Shown piece after piece: positions 7,673-15,699 of a DNA stretch of 64,000 nt. The notes under the pieces were generated by a model that was not told the DNA's origin, ran no database searches, and saw only the letters and a program-made list of their open reading frames with translations. The stretch's first letter is position 1; each line of letters begins with the position of its first letter. Source of the stretch: CBDBCU01 sp965203435. Its GTDB lineage: Bacteria; Chloroflexota; Dehalococcoidia; Lucifugimonadales; UBA3495. The stretch lies in contig CBDBCU010000001.1 in NCBI GenBank assembly GCA_965203435.1, forward strand, positions 483,502-547,501. Reading direction: 5' to 3'. The position numbers and the translations under genes are program-made.

Positions 7673-9145
7673 CTAGCTGCACGGCTGATGTTTCCGAATG
7701 TCGAAGCACCAGAGGGCTTCCTTGTCTTGACCCTCGGTTACGGCAATGCGCCGCACGATGCCGTTGTCGCCGCTGACGAATACCGAATGCCGCTCAATGA
7801 CCGACAGATTGCCCAAATCGCCGCCCAGGCCGGCCGTGGCCGGAGCTCCGGCGGCCAGGGGGGCCTTGATTTCCGACCGCTCCAAGCTGGGCAGGTTACT
7901 GATAACTTCGCCGGATTCCAGGTTGGTGGGCTGGACGCTCAGCAGGCGCATCCGCCCATCCTTGGCCGCGATCGCCAAGCCCAGCGGCACCAGGGCCGGG
8001 CGGGATACCATCGGACTTTCCATATTGTGCTGCCAACGGGCTTCCTTAACCGCCCCCGGGGCCGGCGCGGCAAAATCTAAAGCGTACAGATTGCCGTCCA
8101 TCCCCGGGGCAAAGATGGTTTCCCCGTCAGTCACCGGGCCGCCCCAGAACCAGTTGCCGCCCTCAAAAGTCCACTCTACTTCCCCATCATCGGCGTCCAG
8201 GGCGTAGAGTTTCTTGTCAAAGGAGCCGATGATAACCAAGCCGTTGGCGACCAGCGGCTTGCCCATTACCGCGCCGCCGGTTTCGTACTGCCAGAGCAGG
8301 CGGCCATCCCGCAAATCCACGGCGTACACTTTGCGATCCTGGGAGCCGAAGTAGGCAATGCCGTTGTGGACGGTGGGGGTGGACCAGATTTTGCCGCCGG
8401 CGGCAAAGGGCGACCAGTCCAGTTCGCTGCCATCGGCGGCCCGATAGCCGTAAAGGTTGCCGTCCTCGGAACCGATAATCACTATAGGAGTAACGCCGCC
8501 CGGATTATCCGGGTCGGCCAGGGCAATTTCGGCCAGCACCGGGCCGCCAATCAGCGGCAACGGGGCCCGGCTGGGGTCGGCGCGCAGGGTTCTTTCCCAA
8601 GCCGGGGTGCCGGCCGCGCCGGCGGCGGTTTCGGTATAGAGGCCGTAAAGCTTTCCGTTCACGCCGCCCACAAAGACCATTCCCAACGCCGGGCTGACCG
8701 CCGGCGGCCCGAATACGCCGCCCAAGCCCTGGCCGCTGCCCAAAGGCGGAAAAGTCCACGCCACCCGGGGGATCCCGGAGCCGAAATCCTCCAGGGCGCG
8801 GATTTTAACCCGATTTTCGTCGCCATCCAGGTTCATCCCGCCCAGTTGCCCGGCCAAATCGCCCAGGTTGCCATCCAAGGGGCCGGCCACATAGATGCGA
8901 GCCGGCTCCCCCGGCGCCTCGGAAAAGTGGACGGCCAGCGGCGACCAGCCCCGGTTTTCGCCGCCCAGGTTGGGGGTGCAGGCCAGCAGCAACAGCAGGG
9001 AAAGCAGGGCCAGCGGCAAAATCCCCCGGCGGAAAGACCGCCGGAGCCAAGCCGCCGGGTATAGTTGACTCTCCCCGGGCCGCGGGGCAAGGGATACGAT
9101 CCCGGGGATATTTTGCCAAGGGATACCGGATGAAAGAAAAGTCAT
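7673..9145 (-). CDS. Putative lipoprotein with PQQ-like beta-propeller repeats
   Basis: A 490-residue secreted protein. A hydrophobic segment (ILPLALLSLLLLLAC) ends in a lipobox-like LLLAC, so it is probably a lipid-anchored exported protein. The rest consists of repeats such as GNLYGYRAADGSELDW, RKVYAVDLRDGRLLWQYETG and KKLYALDADDGEVEWTFEGG, the PQQ/WD-type propeller blades also seen in BamB. The ATG at 9145 has no evident ribosome site and gives a long N-region, so the true start may be further in (for example a TTG just before PLALLS). It lies between yidD and yidC, suggesting a part in membrane or outer-surface protein assembly; that is inference. Confidence 0.8.
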   Translation of the reverse strand: MTFLSSGIPWQNIPGIVSLAPRPGESQLYPAAWLRRSFRRGILPLALLSLLLLLACTPNLGGENRGWSPLAVHFSEAPGEPARIYVAGPLDGNLGDLAGQLGGMNLDGDENRVKIRALEDFGSGIPRVAWTFPPLGSGQGLGGVFGPPAVSPALGMVFVGGVNGKLYGLYTETAAGAAGTPAWERTLRADPSRAPLPLIGGPVLAEIALADPDNPGGVTPIVIIGSEDGNLYGYRAADGSELDWSPFAAGGKIWSTPTVHNGIAYFGSQDRKVYAVDLRDGRLLWQYETGGAVMGKPLVANGLVIIGSFDKKLYALDADDGEVEWTFEGGNWFWGGPVTDGETIFAPGMDGNLYALDFAAPAPGAVKEARWQHNMESPMVSRPALVPLGLAIAAKDGRMRLLSVQPTNLESGEVISNLPSLERSEIKAPLAAGAPATAGLGGDLGNLSVIERHSVFVSGDNGIVRRIAVTEGQDKEALWCFDIRKHQPCS

Positions 9146-9171
9146 AAAACTACGATGCTGGCGTCCGCCGG

Positions 9172-9381
9172 TTACGGCACCGGGTCATAGCCCCGGCCGC
9201 CGCCGGGACGGCAGCTGAACAGCCGTTTCAATCCCAAGCCGCCGCCTTTCCGCAAGCCGTACTGCCGAATGGCATCAGCAAAGTACGCTGAGCAGGTGGG
9301 CGTGTAGCGGCAGGTGGCCGGCAGGTAAGGGGATATGGCCCCCTGATAAAACCGGATGGCCCGTAAGGCGGCGCGCTGCAT
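9172..9381 (-). CDS. yidD: Membrane protein insertion efficiency factor YidD
   Basis: A 69-residue YidD protein, complete for the family. The conserved sequence FYQGAISPYLPATCRYTPTCS and the later YFADAIRQYGLRKGGGLGLKRLFSCRPGG, ending in GYDPVP, are unmistakable. It is a peripheral inner-membrane protein that aids YidC-dependent insertion. It starts only one base after the rnpA stop, within the rpmH-rnpA-yidD cluster. Confidence 0.95.
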   Translation of the reverse strand: MQRAALRAIRFYQGAISPYLPATCRYTPTCSAYFADAIRQYGLRKGGGLGLKRLFSCRPGGGRGYDPVP

Positions 9382-9382
9382 A

Positions 9383-9736
9383 TCACTGTTGTTCCGGCCG
9401 GGCGGCGACAGCGGACAGATGGGTGCGCCGCAACAGGTTGTCGGCGGCCCGTTTCAGTTGGCGGTAGTCGGCCTTTTCCGCGCCGCGGCGGGCAATGAAA
9501 ACCGCGTCCCAGCCGCCTTGCACCGGGGTTTGCCGCACCGCCTCTTTCAGCCGGCGCTTGACATAGTTGCGGGTCACCGCATTCCCGATGCGCTTGCTGA
9601 CCACAAACCCGAACCGGCTGTAGTCCCGCCCATTGGCTAACACCCGAATAACCAGCAGCCGATTGACCAGGGTACGGCCCTCCTGATGAATCCGGGAAAA
9701 ATCCTTGTTCCTGGTAAGCCGGAACTGCCGTTGCAT
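9383..9736 (-). CDS. rnpA: Ribonuclease P protein component
   Basis: The 117-residue protein subunit of RNase P, which helps the catalytic RNA cleave tRNA 5' leaders. The N-terminal LTRNKDFSRIHQEGR and the RNA-binding signature RIGNAVTRNYVKRRLKEAVR match the family, as does the basic composition. It lies 17 bases after rpmH and just before yidD, the standard arrangement. Confidence 0.96.
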   Translation of the reverse strand: MQRQFRLTRNKDFSRIHQEGRTLVNRLLVIRVLANGRDYSRFGFVVSKRIGNAVTRNYVKRRLKEAVRQTPVQGGWDAVFIARRGAEKADYRQLKRAADNLLRRTHLSAVAARPEQQ

Positions 9737-9753
9737 TATTGCAATCGTCCGGC

Positions 9754-9891
9754 TTAAACGGTCAACTGATGCCGCCCCTTGAACCGGCGGCGGCGCAAGA
9801 CGGCCCGGCCGTCGGAAGTGCGGGAGCGGGCGCGAAAGCCATGCACCCGAGCCCGACGGCGCTTTTTCGGTTGGTAAGTTCGTTTAGGCAT
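9754..9891 (-). CDS. rpmH: Large ribosomal subunit protein bL34
   Basis: A 45-residue highly basic protein starting MPKRTYQPKKRRRARVHGFR and ending RFKGRHQLTV, the classic L34 sequence. It is a structural protein of the 50S subunit. The ATG at 9891 is preceded by GGAGGGG. It is the first gene of the leftward rpmH-rnpA-yidD-propeller-yidC-jag run. dnaA, which often sits upstream of rpmH, is not present here. Confidence 0.97.
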   Translation of the reverse strand: MPKRTYQPKKRRRARVHGFRARSRTSDGRAVLRRRRFKGRHQLTV

Positions 9892-9918
9892 CGTTTCCAC
9901 ACCCCTCCAACGCCAGGA

Positions 9919-9947
9919 ATTATAGGGCGGGCCGGAAAGATAGTCAA
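9919..9947 (-). promoter_or_regulatory. Near-consensus sigma70 promoter of rpmH
   Basis: TTGACT (9942-9947) and TATAAT (9919-9924) on the minus strand are 17 bases apart. The transcription start would fall about 20 bases before the rpmH ATG. It is one of the best promoters in the window, in keeping with high expression of ribosomal protein and RNase P genes. Confidence 0.85.
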
Positions 9948-10052
9948 GGGCTATTCCGGCCTATCGCCAATATCCGCGGACAAATTGCCGGCGGCGTTAT
10001 GTTATGCTGTAACCGGCAAATCCGCAAATCCAACCCGGGAGGCCAGGGCCTT

Positions 10053-10997
10053 ATGGAACAGGATACCAATGCCAACCCGCCGGACAATGCCGGCCATCAG
10101 GACGATGCCTTGGGTATCATCAAAAACGTGCGAGTGCGGGAAGTCTGGCCGCACGAGGCGCACAACTTTACCCCCTGGCTGGCCCAAAACCTGGGCCGGT
10201 TGGGCCAAGCCTTGCACTTGGACTTGGAGCTGCTGAGTACCGAGGCCCGGGTTGGCCCCTTCTCCTTGGACATTCTGGCCCAAGAAGTTGTACCTAATGG
10301 CCGGAAAGTCGCCATTGAGAACCAACTCGAGGGGACGGACCATATCCACTTGGGGCAGCTGCTGACCTACGCCGCCGGACACGAAGCCCAGATTGCGATC
10401 TGGGTAGCGCCCCACTTCGACGAGCGACACCGCGCAGCCATCGACTGGCTTAACCAGTTGGCCGGCGACAAGGCCGAGTTCTATGCGGTGCTCGTCCGGG
10501 CCATACGGATTGACGACTCTAAACCGGCGCCCATTTTCGAGCCGGTCGCGGTTCCGGCCGGGTGGCCGCGCCTTAACCAACCGGTCAAGGCGGCGCCAAG
10601 GAAAGAGTCCGGAGGGGGATTTCGGATAGAGACGCGGGGCTGTCTCCTCTATACTGAGCTGGGGGAGCATCAGGCGTACGTGGAGCTTTGGATAGCGCCG
10701 GACCGGGCATTGCCGAATCAGCTAGCCACCAAGTATCGGATCTTCGACGGCTTGGAAGCGGACAAGGCCGCGATTGAGAAAGAACTCTCTGACGGCGAAT
10801 TAAACTGGCATCGCGGCGGCCGCCGGCACTACTCCCAGATCCGGCTGGTCAAGCCGGCCTCCATAAACGACCCGCCGGAAAAGCTGGCCGAAACCCGGGC
10901 CTGGATCGAGGATGCCAAAGTCAAGTTTGAGGAGGTTTTCAAGCCCCGGGTCGGGAAAATCTGGGAGGAAATGGGAAGCGAGGGGGCGGGGGAGTAG
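10053..10997 (+). CDS. DUF4268 domain protein with nuclease-like N-terminus
   Basis: A 314-residue protein. The N-terminal half has a PD-(D/E)XK-like arrangement: GPFSLDILAQE followed by KVAIENQLEGTDHIHLGQLLTYAAG, close to restriction-endonuclease-like domains found with DUF4268. The C-terminal half (AYVELWIAPDRALPNQ to the Arg/Lys-rich end) resembles DUF4268 itself, whose role is unknown. The start ATG 10053 has GGGAGG upstream. It stands alone, pointing away from rpmH and before a tRNA gene, which fits a mobile defence-type gene; direct evidence of transfer is lacking. Confidence 0.7.
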   Translation: MEQDTNANPPDNAGHQDDALGIIKNVRVREVWPHEAHNFTPWLAQNLGRLGQALHLDLELLSTEARVGPFSLDILAQEVVPNGRKVAIENQLEGTDHIHLGQLLTYAAGHEAQIAIWVAPHFDERHRAAIDWLNQLAGDKAEFYAVLVRAIRIDDSKPAPIFEPVAVPAGWPRLNQPVKAAPRKESGGGFRIETRGCLLYTELGEHQAYVELWIAPDRALPNQLATKYRIFDGLEADKAAIEKELSDGELNWHRGGRRHYSQIRLVKPASINDPPEKLAETRAWIEDAKVKFEEVFKPRVGKIWEEMGSEGAGE

Positions 10998-11007
10998 GAA
11001 ACCAGCC

Positions 11008-11084
11008 TACCGTCCTTCCCATGCCGGCGGGAATTCAGAAAGGTTGCGGACTCTGGATTCCCGCTTACGCGGGAATGACGGTAA
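11008..11084. repeat. Paired inverted copies of the GATTCCCGC palindromic repeat
   Basis: Two copies of the second repeat family face each other. The left one is drifted (ACCGTCCTTCCC then GGCGGGAATTCAGA); the right one (TCTGGATTCCCGC, GCGGGAATGACGGT) is intact. Together they form an imperfect inverted pair just after the DUF4268 gene, where it could also act as a transcription stop. Confidence 0.7.
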
Positions 11085-11120
11085 TGCGGTTGTCAAGTAT
11101 ATGCCAACGCCCGGAAAGTG

Positions 11121-11129
11121 TGCTATAAT
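11121..11129 (+). promoter_or_regulatory. Extended -10 promoter of tRNA-Leu
   Basis: TGC-TATAAT forms an extended -10 element (TGn before a perfect TATAAT), 28 bases before the tRNA. No good -35 box is seen at normal spacing, as is common for extended -10 promoters. Confidence 0.65.
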
Positions 11130-11156
11130 AAAAGCGGTCTATTCCCTGACCGCCGG

Positions 11157-11242
11157 GCCGAAGTGGCGAAATGGTAGACGCGCCGGTCTCAAAAACCGGT
11201 GGGGGCAACCCCGTGTCGGTTCGACTCCGACCTTCGGCACCA
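11157..11242 (+). tRNA. tRNA-Leu (anticodon CAA)
   Basis: The acceptor arms GCCGAAG (11157-11163) and CTTCGGC (11232-11238) pair fully, followed by discriminator A and an encoded CCA. The anticodon stem CCGGT/ACCGG holds the loop CTCAAAA with anticodon CAA. The long variable arm (GGTGGGGGCAACCCCGTG) is typical of class II tRNA-Leu, and the T arm has GGTTCGACTCC. Confidence 0.95.
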
Positions 11243-11265
11243 ACCCCTCTTTATCTTTATCCCGC

Positions 11266-12141
11266 TTAACCTTGCCCTAGCCGGTGGCTGTCCAGGAACT
11301 GGCGGGCTTCTTGCAGCACCAGGTCGGGATATTCCATCGCTACGAAGTGGGAACCTTTAGGCAGGGTTTTGACCTGCGCCCCTTGGACTTCCCGCAGGAA
11401 ATACCGGATTTCATCGCTGTTGCGGGCGGCTTCATCCGGGTAATTGCCGGTATCGCCGAGCAGCAGCAGGTAATCGCCGGCCAGGTTTTTCAGGTAGGGC
11501 GTCGGATCCAGGGCGTGGCGGGCTTCGTAGTAGATGGCTTCCACATCCGTGGGACACTTCAGCTCGGCCCGGCCATCCGGCAGCAGGCGAGTGCCGCCGT
11601 AAATGTAGTCCCGCACGGCGTCATCGGTCCAACTGCGGAAAACCCGGCGGTTGCGATAAGCGTCATACATCGCTTCCCGGCTATCCCACACCGCCCGCTT
11701 GTTGCGGGTGCGGTTCATCCGTTCCGCCCGCACTTCCGGGCTATAGACTTCCAGGGCCGGCCCCACCCGGGTATCCACCAGGGCCGTCGGCCCGACAATG
11801 CCGGGGGACATAGCATTGGCAATCATCAGGGTCATTCCGCCGGCGGAGTGGCCGATAGTGTAGGGCGGCTGCGGCGTGTTCAGGGTCTGCACCAAGCCCA
11901 CCAGGTCTTTAGCCATAGCGTCAAAGGTGTAATTGCCCGCCTTGTCGCTGTCGCCATGCCCCCGCAAATCCAGGGACAGCACATAGTAGTCCTGGGCCAA
12001 ATCCCGGGCCAGGGGATTCCACACCGCCGCGCACAAGCCGATGCCATGGGTCATCAGCAGCAGGGGATTATCCGGGCTGCCCCAAGCCAGGCCGTGCAGG
12101 GTAATCCCGTTGGTGGGGACAAACTTGCTTTCCGGTTCCAA
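11266..12141 (-). CDS. Alpha/beta hydrolase
   Basis: A 291-residue alpha/beta-hydrolase fold protein. The oxyanion-side HGIGLCAAVW, the DLRGHGDSD block, the nucleophile elbow GHSAGG and a late GSHFVAMEYPD with the catalytic His are all visible. It is a cytoplasmic esterase, lactonase or C-C hydrolase of unknown substrate. It begins 19 bases after the radical-SAM-like gene and is probably co-transcribed with it. A paralogue at 35944-36828 shares the unusual cap sequence LPDGRAELKCP and the RAxW(D/E)S(R/K)xAMY motif. Confidence 0.88.
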   Translation of the reverse strand: MEPESKFVPTNGITLHGLAWGSPDNPLLLMTHGIGLCAAVWNPLARDLAQDYYVLSLDLRGHGDSDKAGNYTFDAMAKDLVGLVQTLNTPQPPYTIGHSAGGMTLMIANAMSPGIVGPTALVDTRVGPALEVYSPEVRAERMNRTRNKRAVWDSREAMYDAYRNRRVFRSWTDDAVRDYIYGGTRLLPDGRAELKCPTDVEAIYYEARHALDPTPYLKNLAGDYLLLLGDTGNYPDEAARNSDEIRYFLREVQGAQVKTLPKGSHFVAMEYPDLVLQEARQFLDSHRLGQG

Positions 12142-12160
12142 TAAAGTTCCTCCTGAGGTT

Positions 12161-13453
12161 TTAGAGCAGGTTCCAGCGGGGCTGCCCGGCGGCCTGCTCC
12201 CGCAAGTAGGCGACCAGCCAATCCTTAACCGCCGGGGCCAGGTAAAAGGTGGGCTTAATCAATTCCGATTCATCGGCAATCAAACCCTCAGTCAAGGCCA
12301 ACTGCGCCTCTTTGGTGCCGGGCAGCAGGCTGACGCCGACCCGCAGGTTAGCCAGGGCCGGCTTGATTTGCCGCAGGAAATCCAGCTTTTCCGCGACGGA
12401 TTGGCAGGTTTCCCCCGGCTCGCCGAAACGCTGGGATATAGTGTAATGCAGGCCGCCGGCCTCGCACAGGCGGCAGGTTTCCCGCAGCGGCTCCAGCCGT
12501 TCCCCCGGAGAAATACCGTCGTGGCTGTCGCCCTGCTGATTGCCCATCAAGACCAGGGCGCAGCCGGCTTGTTTCATCAGGGACACCAGTTCGGCGTCGC
12601 AGCTGTAGGGGGCAAAGGGGGTGTTCCAGTGGATTTTGAGGTCGGCGGCGATGAGGGCGCGGCAGAGTTCTTTGGCGTGGGCCAGGGGAACATTAAAGCC
12701 GTTGTCAATAAAGAAAACTTTCCGCAGGCCGTAACGCTCCTGCATTTCCCGGACTTCCCGCACTACTTCGTCCACCGGGCGGATAACCCGCCAAGCGTTG
12801 GGCGGCGGCTCGGCCCCGGGCGCGGTGGGATAGCTGAAATCGCCCAGCTTGGTCAGGATGCCGATGCCAAAGCCGGCCCGCTGATATTTGTCCATATCCA
12901 GGTCGTCAAAGCGGGGCGGTTTGGCAAACTCCGAGGCGCAGCGCATTCCGTTGTAGCGGATTTGCCCTTGTTCCCGATAGACCAGGCCCGGCAGGTCCAG
13001 ATAGCCGGGTTCGCCGATTTCCAGCCGCCCGGCCAATTCCGCAAAGGTTTCCCCGGCATCGCCGGCCAATCCCAAATCCGGCTCCAGATAGGCGTAGCAC
13101 TGCTCCGGCAGCAGGCTGAACGCCGGGCCGCCGCAGACGATGGGCGCGGCGGACAATTCCCGCACCCGGTCAATAACCGCCTTAGTGACCGGCAAGGCCC
13201 ACTGGGGGTCGAGGTAGCTGTGATTGCTCAGGTTACGCAGGGAAAGGCCCACCAGTTCCGGCTGGAAATCCCTTACCGCCTGTTCCACCGCGGCCAGATA
13301 GTCCTCGGCAAACATCAAGTCCAGGGTTTTCAGGGTATGCCGTTCCGGGTCGAGGTGGCCGGCAATGTAAGCCATCCCGATGGGCAGGGGGCGGGCATCC
13401 ATCCGGCTCATCAGCCGTTGGTGCCGGTTCGTGGCAATCAATAAAATCCGCAT
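12161..13453 (-). CDS. B12-binding/radical-SAM-like protein lacking the cluster cysteines
   Basis: A 430-residue protein with the layout of B12-binding radical SAM proteins: an N-terminal Rossmann-type region (MRILLIATN, LPIGMAYIAGHL, VGLSLRNLSN, PIVCGGPAFSLLP), then RPVDEVVREVREMQERYGLRKVFFIDNGF, the usual helix-strand after the first SAM-domain segment. The Fe-S motif CxxxCxxC is absent: where GCPxxCxYC is expected the protein reads KLGDFSYPTAPG. No DxHxxG cobalamin motif is seen either. The ATG 13453 is preferred to an upstream ATG at 13501 because a good promoter has its start site between them. It may be an enzyme without SAM chemistry, or a binding protein. Confidence 0.7.
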   Translation of the reverse strand: MRILLIATNRHQRLMSRMDARPLPIGMAYIAGHLDPERHTLKTLDLMFAEDYLAAVEQAVRDFQPELVGLSLRNLSNHSYLDPQWALPVTKAVIDRVRELSAAPIVCGGPAFSLLPEQCYAYLEPDLGLAGDAGETFAELAGRLEIGEPGYLDLPGLVYREQGQIRYNGMRCASEFAKPPRFDDLDMDKYQRAGFGIGILTKLGDFSYPTAPGAEPPPNAWRVIRPVDEVVREVREMQERYGLRKVFFIDNGFNVPLAHAKELCRALIAADLKIHWNTPFAPYSCDAELVSLMKQAGCALVLMGNQQGDSHDGISPGERLEPLRETCRLCEAGGLHYTISQRFGEPGETCQSVAEKLDFLRQIKPALANLRVGVSLLPGTKEAQLALTEGLIADESELIKPTFYLAPAVKDWLVAYLREQAAGQPRWNLL

Positions 13454-13489
13454 GGGGCCATCCCTCTCCGCCGGGCTGATTCCCTCCCT

Positions 13490-13518
13490 AATATACGGCA
13501 AAGGGGGCTAAACGGCAA
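13490..13518 (-). promoter_or_regulatory. Promoter of the radical-SAM-like/hydrolase unit
   Basis: TTGCCG (13513-13518) and TATATT (13490-13495) on the minus strand are 17 bases apart. Transcription would begin near 13483, about 30 bases before the chosen ATG. Confidence 0.6.
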
Positions 13519-13569
13519 ATGCCGGCTTTGACCGGGCTTGGCGGATAGGGCCGCGGCCGCGGCAAACGG

Positions 13570-14526
13570 TTATTCCACTATCAGGTAAGCACTGGTCAAG
13601 TTGCCGGTGAGGTTGGCCCCGCCGGCAATGGCTTTGGTCTGCCGGGGCGCTTGCAAGGCGGCGAAGGTGATGTAAGTTCCCGGCGGGCCGGTGGCGGCAA
13701 GGGCGCGGAAAGTCACCGTGGCCAAGATAAAGGGATTGGTGACGGCAGCGCCCAAGGTGCCGGCGGCGTAGTCAACCCGGCCCAAGGCGTTATCCACATT
13801 GGATTGCAAGGGAACTTCCAGGGCCGGGCCGGCGGTCAAGGATAGGGCGGCGAACCGGGCCGGGTCAAAAATCAGATAAACCTGCACGGCGTCCACCGGA
13901 TTGCTTTCCCCGCAATACACCCAAATCCGCAGCTGAAATTGCCGGCCCACGGCAACAGTATCGGAATCGGGTAGCAGGGCAATGCCGGCGGTAAGTTGCG
14001 GTATAGGGGTTGGCGGCGGCGGCGTGGGCGTTGCGGCCGGGGCCGAGGTAAGGGTTGCGGTGGGAATAGGTGTAGGCGCGGCCGGCGGCGTGGGCGCGGC
14101 CATGACGGTCGGCGTAGGCGGCAGTGGCGGCGTAGCGGCAGGCGGGGCCGGCGGCGTTTCCGCTACTGCCGGATTTGCCGTGATGGTTGGCGGGACGGGC
14201 ATAGGGGCAATCGTTGCCGGCGGCGGCAAGGTTGGCCAGGTCGGCGTGGCGCGGCCGGCTAGGGTAGGAATAAAAAGTTGCGGCGTAGCCGGGTTAAGGC
14301 GCGGCAAAGGGCCGGCCGGCGACGGAGGCGGCGTCCCGATTGCCGTCGGGATAATCCCTATAGATTCGGTCGGCGGCGGCAAAGGCGGCTCCGGCGGCGA
14401 TGGTTGCCGCATCAAAACCCAAGCCAGGAAAGCCAATTCCATTGCCAGGAACGCCAGCCCCAAGCAGTGCCACCGCCAGCGGATTAACCAAGCCGGCGGC
14501 CGGAATTGACGCAACAGCCGCGCCAT
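13570..14526 (-). CDS. Membrane-anchored protein with Pro/Thr-rich linker and cohesin-like domain
   Basis: A 318-residue surface-type protein. Basic residues at the N-terminus are followed by one transmembrane segment (CLGLAFLAMELAFLAWVLM). A long low-complexity stretch rich in Pro, Ala and Thr covers roughly residues 40-175. The C-terminal 140 residues look like a cohesin-type beta sandwich: VAVGRQFQLRIWVYCG, VDAVQVYLIFDPARF, and a final FILATVTFRAL. Cohesin-like domains often bind partner proteins or polymers outside the cell. It has no obvious operon partner. Confidence 0.65.
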   Translation of the reverse strand: MARLLRQFRPPAWLIRWRWHCLGLAFLAMELAFLAWVLMRQPSPPEPPLPPPTESIGIIPTAIGTPPPSPAGPLPRLNPATPQLFIPTLAGRATPTWPTLPPPATIAPMPVPPTITANPAVAETPPAPPAATPPLPPTPTVMAAPTPPAAPTPIPTATLTSAPAATPTPPPPTPIPQLTAGIALLPDSDTVAVGRQFQLRIWVYCGESNPVDAVQVYLIFDPARFAALSLTAGPALEVPLQSNVDNALGRVDYAAGTLGAAVTNPFILATVTFRALAATGPPGTYITFAALQAPRQTKAIAGGANLTGNLTSAYLIVE

Positions 14527-14631
14527 AGCCGCTACGCCGCTAAACCGGGATCAGGGCAAGGTGGGATACCGATAGGTTCATCCTGAACTGGCCCCTCCCG
14601 GCTGCAACTTTCAACCTGGCGCCGCCGGCAT

Positions 14632-14637
14632 TATAAT
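14632..14637 (+). promoter_or_regulatory. -10 box upstream of the deacetylase gene
   Basis: A perfect TATAAT; the -35 region at 17-base spacing (TTTCAA, 14609-14614) is weak. The likely start near 14644 leaves room for the ribosome site GGAGGG before ATG 14676. A partial copy of the interspersed repeat core lies just upstream at 14576-14590. Confidence 0.45.
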
Positions 14638-14675
14638 AGCCTTTTCCCATTCCGCAGATGGAGGGCAAGTTTCTG

Positions 14676-15569
14676 ATGCAGCAGCGCGATTTGGTTGGCT
14701 ATGGCCGTGAGGTTCCCCGGATTGAGTGGCCCGGCGGGGCCCGGATTGCCGTTTCCCTGGTGGTCAACTACGAGGAGGGGGCGGAGTATTCCCTGCTGGA
14801 CGGCGACAGCCACCACGAAACTAATAACGAAGTGCCATCGCCCATCCCGCCGGAACAGCGGGATTTGCTGAACGAATCCTTTTTCGAGTACGGCAGCCGG
14901 GTGGGGGTCTGGCGGCTGTTGGATTTGTTCGACCGCTATGGGGTTAAGGCCACTTTCTACTGCTGCGCCCTGGCGCTGGAACGGAATCCGGAATTGGCCC
15001 GGGAAATTACCGCCCGGGGTCACGAACCCTGCGGCCACGGCTACCGCTGGACGGAGGCGCACCGGATGACCCGGGCCGAGGAGCAGGCGGATATTGCCCG
15101 CACTATCCAATCCTTGACCGAAACCACCGGAGAGCGGCCGCGCGGCTGGTTCACCCGCTACGGCCCCAGCGTCAACACCCGGGAATTGGTGGCGGCCGAG
15201 GGGGGATTTATTTATGACAGCATCGCCGCCAATGACGATCTGCCCTATTATGTCCGCGTCAACGGCCGGCCCTGGCTGGTAGTGCCTTACAGCTTTGAGA
15301 CCAATGATGCCCGGTTCTGGCGCGGCGGCCTGGTCAGCGTCAACGATTTCTTTGAGTATCTGAAGGATTCCTTTGACTGCCTGTATGCCGAGGGCGCGAC
15401 CCATCCCAAGATGATGTCGGTGGGGCTGCACTGCCGCATTGCCGGCCGCCCGGCCCGTTCCCAAGCCGTAGCCCGGTTTATTGAGTACGCCCAAGGCTTT
15501 TCCGGGGTATGGTTTGCCCGGCGCCTTGACCTGGCCCGCTGGTGGCTAGAGCATTGCCCGGCGGAGTAG
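14676..15569 (+). CDS. Polysaccharide deacetylase family protein, PuuE (cofactor-free allantoinase)-like
   Basis: A 297-residue NodB-fold protein. The opening RDLVGYGREVPRIEWPGGARIAVSLVVNYEEGAEYSLLDGD closely follows the PuuE/allantoinase subfamily, as do YGSRVGVWRLLDLFDRYGVKATFYCCALALE and GHEPCGHGYRW. It probably hydrolyses a cyclic amide or an N-acetyl group in the cytoplasm; no signal peptide is present. The ATG 14676 has GGAGGG 10 bases upstream; an ATG at 14658 lacks one. No uricase or other urate genes lie nearby, so allantoin as substrate is uncertain. Confidence 0.8.
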   Translation: MQQRDLVGYGREVPRIEWPGGARIAVSLVVNYEEGAEYSLLDGDSHHETNNEVPSPIPPEQRDLLNESFFEYGSRVGVWRLLDLFDRYGVKATFYCCALALERNPELAREITARGHEPCGHGYRWTEAHRMTRAEEQADIARTIQSLTETTGERPRGWFTRYGPSVNTRELVAAEGGFIYDSIAANDDLPYYVRVNGRPWLVVPYSFETNDARFWRGGLVSVNDFFEYLKDSFDCLYAEGATHPKMMSVGLHCRIAGRPARSQAVARFIEYAQGFSGVWFARRLDLARWWLEHCPAE

Positions 15570-15699
15570 AGGATACCCCGGAAAGGGTTTTATAGACAAG
15601 CCTTTAGGATGGTTTCCCCGCATTATACCATAGCCGGCTAACAGGGCTGGGGACAAGGTTCAGTCGCATACCTAAACCGTCATTTCCCCCGCCCCCCTA

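Noticed and set aside
9754..10052. Replication origin next to rpmH
   Set aside because: dnaA is absent, the upstream gene is a DUF4268 protein, and I saw no cluster of DnaA boxes in the 160-base gap.
10912..11280. A 122-codon + strand frame spanning the tRNA-Leu gene
   Set aside because: It runs through a palindromic repeat and the tRNA itself, so it is not coding.
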